From: an uncultured Planctomycetota bacterium
Lineage (GTDB): Bacteria; Planctomycetota; Phycisphaerae; Sedimentisphaerales; Anaerobacaceae
Length of the DNA stretch: 13,929 nucleotides
Direction of reading: 5' to 3'
Assembly: GCA_903927855.1 (NCBI GenBank)
Contig: CAIYOL010000131.1
Coordinates: 1-13,929 of the forward strand
Shown here one piece after another: positions 7,618-13,929 of this stretch. A program made the position numbers and the translations under genes. Below the pieces are notes generated by a model. The model was given only the letters and a program-made list of their open reading frames with translations, was not told where the DNA came from and searched no databases. Numbering within the stretch: the first letter of the stretch is position 1; each line of letters opens with the position of its first letter.

Positions 7618-9027
7618 TCAGCCGGAGATGCTCTCTTCAAGGCGTGCAAGCACAGTTCTGGCTTTTGAGATTTTGTTTCCGGCGGGACTATTCCAGCGTA
7701 ATTCCACATTTCGCTGGATTTGCTCCTCGACGTTTTTGCAGGCCAAAAGCACAGTGGCGTGATTTTTATTGCCCATACACCTGCCTATCTCTGAAGACGA
7801 CATCTTGGTATGCTTTCTGGCTAAATACATGCTGAAATGTCTGGCCAGTGTTATGGTCCTGTCTTTCTTGGAGGAGTGTATATTGGCCGGCGTAATTCCG
7901 AAATAGGTTGCAACGGCCGATTCAATATCTGATATGTGGACAATCGGGTCACATCTTTCGAGGTGCTCAGCGAGGACCTCTTTGGCTATATACAGGTTGA
8001 CTTTTTGATTTTGCAGTGAGGCAAAGGCGATTAATTTCAGCAGAGCGCCTTCGAGCTCACGCACATTGGTCTTCAGATTCTCGGCGATATATTCTATTAC
8101 ACTTTCAGGAACGTGCTTTCGCATAGTTTCGGTGTATTGTTTGCAGATTTGGCACCGCGTCTTGAAATCCGGCGTATCAATTTTTACGACCATCCCCGAA
8201 ACGAAACGGCTGACCAGTTTTTCGGAGAGCTGCCCTATCATCTTGGGATGCGCATCAGAAGCGAGGATGACCTGTTTTCCAGCCAAATCGATTGTATTAA
8301 AGGTATGCAGGAATTCCTCCTGCGTTGAAGGCTTGCTGGCCAAGAAGTGAATGTCGTCGATAGCCAACAAATCCGTTTGTCGCATCCGGCACCTAAAAGC
8401 TTCCAGTCTTTTTGTCTTCAAGGCCAGCACAAACTGATTGGCAAAGTCTTCCGCTGAAAGATACAGCCAATTAGTTTGGGGGCGGTCTATGCCCACGGCA
8501 TTGCATATCCCTTGCAGCAGATGGGTTTTCCCGACCCCGTATCCTCCGTGAATAAACAGCGGATTGAAAGGACTTTGCTGCTCTCTGATGACAGCTTTTA
8601 CGGCGTTGTAGGCCAGTTCGTTCGATGAGCCGACAACGAACGTATCCAGAGTCAATTTCAGCCGGAGCCCGGAAGACGGCCGTGTTCCACCCCTCCTGCT
8701 GCGGGTTCGATTCTGAGTCTTCTCCACCAGTTGTGCCTGCGAATCCAGTTGTGTCCGCCTCTGGTGGCCGGAAAGCTCAGGGTCGATGGTAAAGGTAATC
8801 TCCCGCTCGGCCCCGGTAACCGCCCGAACCGCCTGGCTGATTTCATTTGAAAAATGATTTTCAATCCAGCTTGCTATGAAAAGGTTCGGGACGCCTATTT
8901 TTAAATACCTGTCAGTCAGGGTCAATTTCGTCGAATTCTTAAACCAGATGCTAAACTTCTGCGGCCCCACCTTCTCGGCAAGGGCCTCGCTGACAGCACT
9001 GGTCTCATCCATGATTGTGCTCTGCAT
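7618..9027 (-). CDS. dnaA: chromosomal replication initiator protein DnaA
   Basis: ATP-dependent initiator that binds DnaA boxes and opens the origin. I start it at ATG 9025-9027 because GAGGAG (9034-9039) sits six bases upstream; the longer frame from TTG 9114 has no ribosome binding site and adds residues unlike DnaA. That gives 469 residues. Domain I (about 1-75) has the KFSIWFKN core. Domain II is basic and variable. The AAA+ domain has Walker A GGYGVGKTHLL (Lys167), Walker B LLAIDDIHFLA (Asp224, Asp225) and the SRF arginine region (Arg274). Domain IV has an intact helix-turn-helix, but its signature reads NKNHATV (420-426) where the classical form is GRDHTTV. It is flanked by rsmB rather than dnaN/recF/gyrB and is probably transcribed alone. 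Confidence 0.95.
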   Translation of the reverse strand: MQSTIMDETSAVSEALAEKVGPQKFSIWFKNSTKLTLTDRYLKIGVPNLFIASWIENHFSNEISQAVRAVTGAEREITFTIDPELSGHQRRTQLDSQAQLVEKTQNRTRSRRGGTRPSSGLRLKLTLDTFVVGSSNELAYNAVKAVIREQQSPFNPLFIHGGYGVGKTHLLQGICNAVGIDRPQTNWLYLSAEDFANQFVLALKTKRLEAFRCRMRQTDLLAIDDIHFLASKPSTQEEFLHTFNTIDLAGKQVILASDAHPKMIGQLSEKLVSRFVSGMVVKIDTPDFKTRCQICKQYTETMRKHVPESVIEYIAENLKTNVRELEGALLKLIAFASLQNQKVNLYIAKEVLAEHLERCDPIVHISDIESAVATYFGITPANIHSSKKDRTITLARHFSMYLARKHTKMSSSEIGRCMGNKNHATVLLACKNVEEQIQRNVELRWNSPAGNKISKARTVLARLEESISG

Positions 9028-9033
9028 AATACT

Positions 9034-9059
9034 CTCCTCATCAAGAGCGTCTTGCTCTT
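9034..9059 (-). promoter_or_regulatory. dnaA ribosome binding site with adjacent upstream hairpin
   Basis: GAGGAG (9034-9039) sits six bases before ATG 9027 and decides the dnaA start. A 6-bp hairpin, AAGAGC (9043-9048 on the plus strand) pairing with 9054-9059, lies four bases 5' of it on the mRNA and might influence ribosome access. Confidence 0.55.
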
Positions 9060-9138
9060 TAGAAGCTGTAACCAAACATCCATCAGCCGTTATTATTGGC
9101 CGTCGCAAGAACAAATCAATACCATTTTTGTGAATTTC

Positions 9139-9249
9139 TTTTGCACTTAATAGAGGTTGTTACCCGCATTGATGTTGCGCACAAAAAAAATTTGCCTTTT
9201 AACAAGTTTTGCACATCGTAAGTTGATTTTGTGGAAAAGCTGTGGATTG
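9139..9249. promoter_or_regulatory. cluster of DnaA-box-like sites upstream of dnaA
   Basis: In the AT-rich rsmB-dnaA spacer, matches to the relaxed box TTWTNCACA are TTTTGCACA on the plus strand (9207-9215) and TTTTCCACA on the minus strand (9230-9238). Weaker ones are TTTTGCACT (9139-9147, one mismatch) and CAATCCACA on the minus strand (9241-9249, two mismatches). The last two of the tight group lie 11 bases apart in the same orientation, about one helical turn. Autoregulation of dnaA is the simplest reading; an origin is possible. Confidence 0.5.
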
Positions 9250-9266
9250 AGTTTGTCGGAGAAACT

Positions 9267-10640
9267 TTACTTTCCTGCGATGATTGCCGCGTAGCCACCA
9301 TCGTGGTCAAAACCCTGAGCTGCCGGCAGGGTCAGTCTTTCTAATTCGAGTTCAAACTCAGGATTTTTCTGCAAAAACTCTCTTATAAGTTCACTGTTTT
9401 CTCGCATTTGGATACTGCAGGTGCTGTAGCAGATTTTTCCCTGCGGCTTTATCATCGATGCTGCGGTCTTCAGCAGCCCGCCTTGTATTTCAGCAAGCTC
9501 TTTTACCGCCTTTGGCTTTATTCTATAGCGTGCTTCAATGCGTTTCGCCAATACGCCGGTATTTGAGCACGGCACATCCAGCAGGACCGCGTCGAACTGA
9601 GAAAATTTAGAATTTTCAAAAAGCTTTTCGTATTCAATGACGGTTACGCTTTTTATTCCGAGGCGGGCGACATTCTCCCTGACCTTTTTCAGCCGCTCGC
9701 CGTCGATGTCAGTTGCGATAATCTTTGCTTTATCAGCAGTCAGCTCGGCTAATTGCGTTGTCTTTGTGCCTGGGGCGGCGCAGAGGTCGAGGATTGTCCA
9801 TTGTGGCTTCGGCTGAAGAAGCCGCAACGGCTGGACAGCACCGACGTCCTGAATGCTGAATAAGCCCTCTGCAAAGCCGGGCAGCTCTGTTACCGCTCGC
9901 GGGCTTTTGACCTTTATCATTTCCTCATCACAAATTATTTCAAGGTCGATACCGCCTCTGCAAAGAGAATCAGCTAACCCCTGGACTGTTGTTTTCAGGG
10001 TATTTGGCCTGATGTAAATACTGGGCCTCCGATTGCTTGCAAAGCAGATTTGCCGAGTAAATTCTGCACCATACTCGTCAAGCCAACTGCTTATCAGCCA
10101 TTTTGGCAGTGAGAAAGCGGTGCTGAGAAAGTCTGCGGGCGAATCTTTTGGGTTTGGCAAAATATCAGTGTCAAACTCACAGCCGGTCGAGGACGTTTGC
10201 GGTAAGGTCCTTTGCGTGTTGGCTTGGGAAAGGGGGATTTGGCGATTTTGTATATGCCTTGCGATTTGGCGCAGAACCGCATTAACAAAGGCGGTCTGCT
10301 TTTTACCCGCTACGCCTTTGGCATTTTCGACCGCTTCGTTGACGATTGCGTACTCTGCGGTCGCCGGTGAATAAATAAGCTCATAAGCACCGACGCGAAT
10401 AACATTCAGCACCTCAGCCAGTATCCGCTCAATAGGACAATCCGCTAATTTGGTAACCACCATGTCGATTGCCTTGCGGTTTCTCACACAACCGAAGACA
10501 ATATCGGTCGCCTGCTGTTTTTCCTCGGCCTGGGCCAATAATCTGTCCAGTATCGGCCCGACGTAATTACCGGTTGAATCAAACTGATTCAGGACTGTAA
10601 CTGCTATATTCCTCGCGGCTTTTATTTTTCGGTCTGCCAT
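9267..10640 (-). CDS. rsmB: 16S rRNA (cytosine-967-C5)-methyltransferase RsmB
   Basis: Methylates C967 of 16S rRNA with S-adenosylmethionine. I start it at ATG 10638-10640, eight bases after AAGGA (10649-10653); the longer frame adds 23 residues that do not resemble the family. The 457-residue protein has a NusB-like RNA-binding N-terminal domain (about 1-130, with EYAIVNEAVENAK and KKQTAFVNAVLRQIA), then an unusual linker rich in Thr, Gln and Pro (about 133-175), then the Rossmann methyltransferase domain. That contains the SAM loop LDLCAAPGTKT (284-294), motif IV DVPCSNTG with Cys358, and motif VI YSTCSIQMREN with catalytic Cys408. Both cysteines needed for m5C chemistry are present. It is slightly longer than E. 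coli RsmB because of the linker. It is transcribed towards dnaA and divergently from the RMD1-like gene. Confidence 0.93.
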   Translation of the reverse strand: MADRKIKAARNIAVTVLNQFDSTGNYVGPILDRLLAQAEEKQQATDIVFGCVRNRKAIDMVVTKLADCPIERILAEVLNVIRVGAYELIYSPATAEYAIVNEAVENAKGVAGKKQTAFVNAVLRQIARHIQNRQIPLSQANTQRTLPQTSSTGCEFDTDILPNPKDSPADFLSTAFSLPKWLISSWLDEYGAEFTRQICFASNRRPSIYIRPNTLKTTVQGLADSLCRGGIDLEIICDEEMIKVKSPRAVTELPGFAEGLFSIQDVGAVQPLRLLQPKPQWTILDLCAAPGTKTTQLAELTADKAKIIATDIDGERLKKVRENVARLGIKSVTVIEYEKLFENSKFSQFDAVLLDVPCSNTGVLAKRIEARYRIKPKAVKELAEIQGGLLKTAASMIKPQGKICYSTCSIQMRENSELIREFLQKNPEFELELERLTLPAAQGFDHDGGYAAIIAGK

Positions 10641-10662
10641 TTTATTAATCCTTGTCTTCGAT

Positions 10663-10671
10663 AGTATATCA
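10663..10671 (-). promoter_or_regulatory. extended -10 promoter of rsmB
   Basis: On the minus strand TGATATACT fits the TGnTATAAT extended -10 element with one mismatch. It would start transcription near 10656, about 16 bases before the rsmB start and just including the AAGGA ribosome binding site. No good -35 is seen, which extended -10 promoters tolerate. Confidence 0.4.
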
Positions 10672-10730
10672 TAACAGAACGTACAAATTAGCCCCGTTCC
10701 AAATTTCAAATTCTAAATTTCCTTTTTTCG

Positions 10731-10746
10731 ACAGGCCTGTTATAAT
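10731..10746 (+). promoter_or_regulatory. extended -10 promoter with overlapping palindrome, for a leaderless transcript
   Basis: TGTTATAAT (10738-10746) is a perfect extended -10 element. It ends seven bases before the ATG at 10754, so transcription should start at or next to the A of the start codon. A perfect 10-base palindrome ACAGGCCTGT (10731-10740) overlaps the TG of the element and could be an operator. Confidence 0.5.
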
Positions 10747-10753
10747 TCTATTT

Positions 10754-11791
10754 ATGTCGGAAATTAAGCAACAACTTATTACGTTAGTATTGGGAAGGGT
10801 TTCACGGGAACTGGCCGGGGAAGCATTTAATCCGGCGATTATTAAGAGCTCTCCCGTGTATTATAAGACTGCCGTACCCAGACAGGTAATCGTAGGGCAG
10901 GAAAATTTCACCATCGGCGGGAAAAACGTGACATTCCACCTGCGGGGTTACCAGCCTGACGTGCTTTTAATCCAGACGACGATAGAAGTAGAAGATATAT
11001 TCCATAAGGCTGTCTTCTCTCTGGAAAGGCAATCTTATGAGCATTCATACCGCATTCTGAAAGAGTACGGCGGCGACAGCCTGTTCAGCGAGACGTACTC
11101 GGTCTTTGCCGTCACCAATTATCAGGGAGAGCCTGAACAATTTATGCGGCATAGTAACATCATTGCCTCGCTTTTGAAATCGGAAGAGCTGCTGGCGCTT
11201 GACCCGCAGGAAGTGCAATATACCTTAGGCAGCAGGATAAAATACAGCGATAATGATTTGTCGATAATCGACTGGGACGGCGCGTTTCTTTTCGACTACA
11301 ACGGCGATATCGAAGAAGATTTGGAGCTGCTGACGCTTGCAAACCTGCAGCTTCTGCGATGCCGGATTCTCGACCACCAGCTTGACAGCAGACTATCCAG
11401 GATGGTTGAGCTGGTACACAATATCCCCGCAGGCAAGGCGCCCCTCCGCAGTGCAGACCTGTCGCAAAAACTCAAAGAGACCATAGAGATACGAATGGTT
11501 TCCATTTCGGAGCTGCAGCGGCTGGAGCGCGATATAAAACTTATTGGCGACTGGTACTCTGCCCGGTTTTACGAATTAGTCGCGGCAAAATTCAAAATCG
11601 ACGACTGGAGAAAAACCATTCGCGGCAAACTTGAATCGCTGGAGGATACTTATTCGCTGGTTGTTGAAAACTTCACGGTCTCCGCTAAGCATCGTGCCGA
11701 ATGGGTGCAGATTGTCCTGTTCTTTATTCTGCAAATCGGCTGGTTTGTTCTCCTTATTATCGAACTTCTGCGCTTTATCAGGGGAAGGTAA
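10754..11791 (+). CDS. RMD1/DUF155-like protein with C-terminal membrane anchor
   Basis: The 345-residue protein starts at ATG 10754 by my reading. The frame is open further upstream, but those residues overlap the promoter and read as non-coding. It has a mixed alpha/beta first half, with ILKEYGGDSLFSETYSVFAVTNY and DLSIIDWDGAFLFD, then long helices (about 180-310). It closes with GDWYSARFYELVAAKFKIDDWRKTIRGKLESLEDTY, a predicted coiled coil, and a single membrane segment (about 319-340) preceded by KHRAEW. The helix-helix-anchor order and the 'LE...E-W-hydrophobic' end resemble RMD1/DUF155 proteins, whose bacterial role is unclear to me. No Shine-Dalgarno sequence precedes the ATG. The gene stands alone on the plus strand between fmt and rsmB. 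Confidence 0.6.
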   Translation: MSEIKQQLITLVLGRVSRELAGEAFNPAIIKSSPVYYKTAVPRQVIVGQENFTIGGKNVTFHLRGYQPDVLLIQTTIEVEDIFHKAVFSLERQSYEHSYRILKEYGGDSLFSETYSVFAVTNYQGEPEQFMRHSNIIASLLKSEELLALDPQEVQYTLGSRIKYSDNDLSIIDWDGAFLFDYNGDIEEDLELLTLANLQLLRCRILDHQLDSRLSRMVELVHNIPAGKAPLRSADLSQKLKETIEIRMVSISELQRLERDIKLIGDWYSARFYELVAAKFKIDDWRKTIRGKLESLEDTYSLVVENFTVSAKHRAEWVQIVLFFILQIGWFVLLIIELLRFIRGR

Positions 11792-11826
11792 CGATTAACG
11801 GCACTTGGGATTTTAACAATCAATAA

Positions 11827-12783
11827 CTAACAACTATCCGGTTTAATAAACCTATCGCCGGGGCGTGTTTGTCGGCCGTTAACAAAATCTTTGAAATCCA
11901 TAAGGCCGGAGCCGTCCGGCTTGATTCTTACAATCCTCAAGGCACCTTCGCCGCAGATGACGTTCAGCTTTTCATCGAGCGTTCCCGACTGCAGGTGAGC
12001 GGGGCTTGAGGTTTTGACTGCTTGCGCCATTGCTATGGTTACCCGCAGGGATTTTCCGGTTTTTTGAGAGACATAAATCGCCGATGCGCAGGGCCATGGC
12101 CAAAGGCCGCGTATTTTCCTTTGAAGAACCTCGGCCGGCTCGGCAAAATCCAGAAAGCCGTCCGGCTTTTTCAATTTTGGTGCAAGTGTTGCCTTTGAGT
12201 GGTCTTGTTTTTCGTAAACTGCGGTGCCATTTGCTATTTTGTCGAGCGTTTCCAGCAATAATGGCGCAGCCATACAAGCCAATTTGTCATGCAATTGGCC
12301 GGCTGTCTCATCAGGTTCTATCTTTGTTGTGACACGACCGAGGATTTCTCCCGCGTCCATCTTTTCGGCAACGGTGATTATGCAGATACCTGTTTCGGTT
12401 TCGCCGCGGATTATCGCCCAGTTTATCGGCGCTGCTCCGCGATATTTCGGAAGCAAAGAGGCGTGAACATTTATAGTGCCTTTAGGCGGCAGTTTTATCA
12501 GCTCGTTGCCGATTTTCTGGCCGAACGCGGCTACCACAATCAAGTCCGGCTTATAGCCGGCTATTGTTTGGAACATTTGCGGGGTGTTTACGTTTTCCGC
12601 TTCCACAAAAGGCACCGAATGGGTCTTTGCCCAGTCGGCTACCGCCGTAGGTGTTGGTTTCCTGCCTCTTCCGGCCTGTCGAGGCGGCTGCGTGACAATG
12701 AAATTCAGACTGTGGCTTGATTGCACCAGAGCATTCAGACATTTAAGACCGAATTCGCCGCCGCCGAGATATACTATATTCAT
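11827..12783 (-). CDS. fmt: methionyl-tRNA formyltransferase
   Basis: Transfers the formyl group of 10-formyltetrahydrofolate to initiator Met-tRNA. The 318-residue length is typical. The N-terminal Rossmann domain carries INVHASLLPKYRGAAPINWAI with catalytic Asn105 and His107, and KMDAGEIL with Asp143. The C-terminal OB-like tRNA-binding domain follows from about residue 205 (PEDxL-type KKPDGFLDFAEPAEVLQRKIRG region). The usual GTPEF near the start is GGGEF here, a small deviation. ATG 12783 overlaps the TGA of def as ATGA, so translation is coupled. It ends 35 bases from the convergent RMD1-like gene. Confidence 0.95.
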   Translation of the reverse strand: MNIVYLGGGEFGLKCLNALVQSSHSLNFIVTQPPRQAGRGRKPTPTAVADWAKTHSVPFVEAENVNTPQMFQTIAGYKPDLIVVAAFGQKIGNELIKLPPKGTINVHASLLPKYRGAAPINWAIIRGETETGICIITVAEKMDAGEILGRVTTKIEPDETAGQLHDKLACMAAPLLLETLDKIANGTAVYEKQDHSKATLAPKLKKPDGFLDFAEPAEVLQRKIRGLWPWPCASAIYVSQKTGKSLRVTIAMAQAVKTSSPAHLQSGTLDEKLNVICGEGALRIVRIKPDGSGLMDFKDFVNGRQTRPGDRFIKPDSC

Positions 12784-13289
12784 TTTTGCTCTTCGAGTTT
12801 TTTAAGCTGTCTTCGGTGCGCTATTTTAGCAACCTGGCTCATCCGATTTACTATGGTTGTTCCCTCAATGTGGTCAAACTCGTGCTGTAAAGCCCTCGCA
12901 TAAAGACCTTCAGCCTCCTCAGTAAATTTATTGCCATCCAGGTCGGTGGCGGTAACGGTGCATTTTTTGTATCTGCGAATCTTTGTATGGACGCCCGGCA
13001 CCGACAAGCACCCTTCTTCTATTGTGTCGAACTCTCCGGCTGGGACTATGGCCGGGTTTATATAGACTTTAACGTTTTCTCTTTTTCCGGCCAGTGATAT
13101 GATAAACATCCGCAACGGCACCCCGGCCTGCGGCGCCGCCAGCCCAACGCCTTTATTTTCCAGCATAATATCTGTCATCTTTTGAACAAGCTGACGGATA
13201 TTATCGTCGATTTTTTCAACCGGCTTGGCACGCCCGGCCAAAACCTCAGCCGGGTAATGAGTTATCCGGCATTTCTCGACATCTATCAT
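12780..13289 (-). CDS. def: peptide deformylase
   Basis: Metalloenzyme that removes the N-terminal formyl group from nascent proteins, acting at the ribosome. All three family motifs are intact in 169 residues: GVGLAAPQ (47-54), EGCLSVPG with metal ligand Cys94, and HEFDH with ligands His136 and His140 and catalytic Glu137. The C-terminal helix is basic (RRQLKKLEEQK), as in ribosome-binding deformylases. ATG 13289 has GAGGG about seven bases upstream. The last codons overlap the fmt start by four bases, and the lptB gene ends 57 bases upstream, so lptB-def-fmt may share a transcript. Confidence 0.96.
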   Translation of the reverse strand: MIDVEKCRITHYPAEVLAGRAKPVEKIDDNIRQLVQKMTDIMLENKGVGLAAPQAGVPLRMFIISLAGKRENVKVYINPAIVPAGEFDTIEEGCLSVPGVHTKIRRYKKCTVTATDLDGNKFTEEAEGLYARALQHEFDHIEGTTIVNRMSQVAKIAHRRQLKKLEEQK

Positions 13290-13346
13290 TTCTCGTCCCT
13301 CGTATTTAACGGCTGGTGCCTCGATTCGCCATTCAGAACTTGCTGT

Positions 13347-13928
13347 TTACACTTCACGGTTCTTGTCGTCGAACTCATCGCCTTCGAATATATTGCCCAG
13401 GTAGTGTTTTTTGACGATTTCATTTCGGACGATTTCGGCTGGCGTTCCGGCCCCGATTACCTTGCCATGGTCGACTATGTATGCCTTGTCGACTACTTCG
13501 AGCGTCCTCTCAACATTATGGTCGGTAATAAGCAGGCTTACTCCGGAAGCAACGAGCCGACGGATTTCGTGCTGCAGCTCCCCAACGGCAATAGGGTCAA
13601 CGCCGCTGAACGGCTCATCCAGAAGAATCAGTGAAGGGTCTGTTACCATAGCACGGGCTATTTCGAGTTTTCTGCGCTCGCCGCCTGATAAGAATCTGCC
13701 CTGACTTTGAGCAACCTCGGTTAGCGCAAACCGCTCAATGAGCATATCGGCTTTGCGGTCACGCTCGGCCCTGGTGATGGACATAGTTTCCAGAATTGCA
13801 TAGAGGTTGTCACGGACGCTGAGACGCTGAAAGATGCTTGGCTCTTGTGAAAGATAGCCGATGCCGAGCCGGGCACGTTTATACATCGGCAACTTTGTGA
13901 TATCCATGCCTTCGAAGACCACCGCGCC
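13347..13928 (-). CDS. lptB: LPS export ABC transporter ATP-binding protein LptB, 5' end cut off by the window
   Basis: ATPase of the LptB2FG complex that extracts lipopolysaccharide from the cytoplasmic membrane. The frame is open to the right edge, and 193 residues are visible, without Walker A. The LptB-specific pattern is strong: RARLGIGYLSQEPSIFQRLSVRDNL with the Q-loop Gln, the signature LSGGERRKLEIARAM, Walker B LILLDEPFSGVDPIAV with catalytic Glu, the H-loop LLITDHNVERTL, and the ending AYIVDHGKVIGAGTPAEIVRNE...VKKHYLG. The last ten residues form an acidic tail. The call fits LptB better than other ABC ATPases because of the PSIFQRLSVRDN and DHNVERTL blocks. Its presence implies an outer membrane with LPS-like lipids. 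Confidence 0.93.
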   Translation of the reverse strand, partial: GAVVFEGMDITKLPMYKRARLGIGYLSQEPSIFQRLSVRDNLYAILETMSITRAERDRKADMLIERFALTEVAQSQGRFLSGGERRKLEIARAMVTDPSLILLDEPFSGVDPIAVGELQHEIRRLVASGVSLLITDHNVERTLEVVDKAYIVDHGKVIGAGTPAEIVRNEIVKKHYLGNIFEGDEFDDKNREV

Positions 13929-13929
13929 G

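Noticed and set aside
7434..7709. Minus-strand 91-codon frame overlapping the end of dnaA
   Set aside because: It overlaps dnaA codons and a hairpin and has no ribosome binding site at its start; only its last 14 codons have a good site, and these are listed separately.
9028..9114. N-terminal extension of dnaA to TTG 9114
   Set aside because: There is no Shine-Dalgarno sequence there, while ATG 9027 has GAGGAG at six bases and begins at the normal DnaA domain I.
12289..12720. Plus-strand open frame of 143 codons opposite fmt
   Set aside because: fmt motifs are intact on the minus strand; the antisense translation looks random and has no start signals.
13182..13634. Plus-strand open frame of 150 codons opposite def and lptB
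   Set aside because: It spans two real genes and their spacer in antisense and has no recognisable domain.

Overview
The window is chromosomal DNA of a Gram-negative-type bacterium with about 50% G+C, packed with housekeeping genes. The partial lptB at the right edge implies an outer membrane with lipopolysaccharide export. Several features lean towards Planctomycetota, possibly Phycisphaerae: a divergent DnaA DNA-binding signature, an orphan ParA behind nusB, an RMD1/DUF155-like protein, and an FtsB-like protein with an extra membrane segment. That placement is an inference from general impression and was not computed.

Layout, left to right. (1) 2-1812, plus strand: the 3' part of ribH (riboflavin synthesis), nusB (antitermination) and an orphan parA/soj ATPase, closely spaced and probably one operon. 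(2) 1821-2534, minus strand, converging on parA: a stand-alone acyltransferase domain of the 2-oxoacid dehydrogenase E2 family whose catalytic His is replaced by Arg. It has a good sigma70-like promoter. (3) 2747-5516, plus strand: enolase, a small FtsB/DivIC-like membrane protein, and a membrane-anchored helical protein of unknown function. The eno-ftsB order matches that of many bacteria. (4) 5528-7051, minus strand: a polytopic GT-C (GT39/PMT_2-like) glycosyltransferase. (5) 7052-7617: the only long stretch without a conventional gene. It holds a probable frameshifted gene remnant, two strong GC hairpins, and very short ORFs with strong Shine-Dalgarno sites arranged as two similar tandem units. 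(6) 7618-10640, minus strand: dnaA and rsmB, separated by an AT-rich spacer with DnaA-box-like sites. (7) 10754-11791, plus strand: an RMD1/DUF155-like membrane protein, apparently transcribed as a leaderless mRNA. (8) 11827-13928, minus strand: fmt, def and the 3' part of lptB, in the transcription order lptB-def-fmt.

Functionally, def and fmt are the paired formylation and deformylation enzymes of translation initiation, and their reading frames overlap by four bases. With rsmB they form a group that is contiguous in many bacteria, but here the RMD1-like gene lies between them on the opposite strand. NusB and the RsmB N-terminal domain share the same RNA-binding fold. DnaA-box-like sites just upstream of dnaA suggest autoregulation and possibly an origin.

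No CRISPR array, tRNA, rRNA, insertion sequence or defence system was recognised. The least explained parts are the hairpin/short-ORF tandem downstream of dnaA, the E2-like protein without its catalytic His, and the two membrane proteins behind eno.
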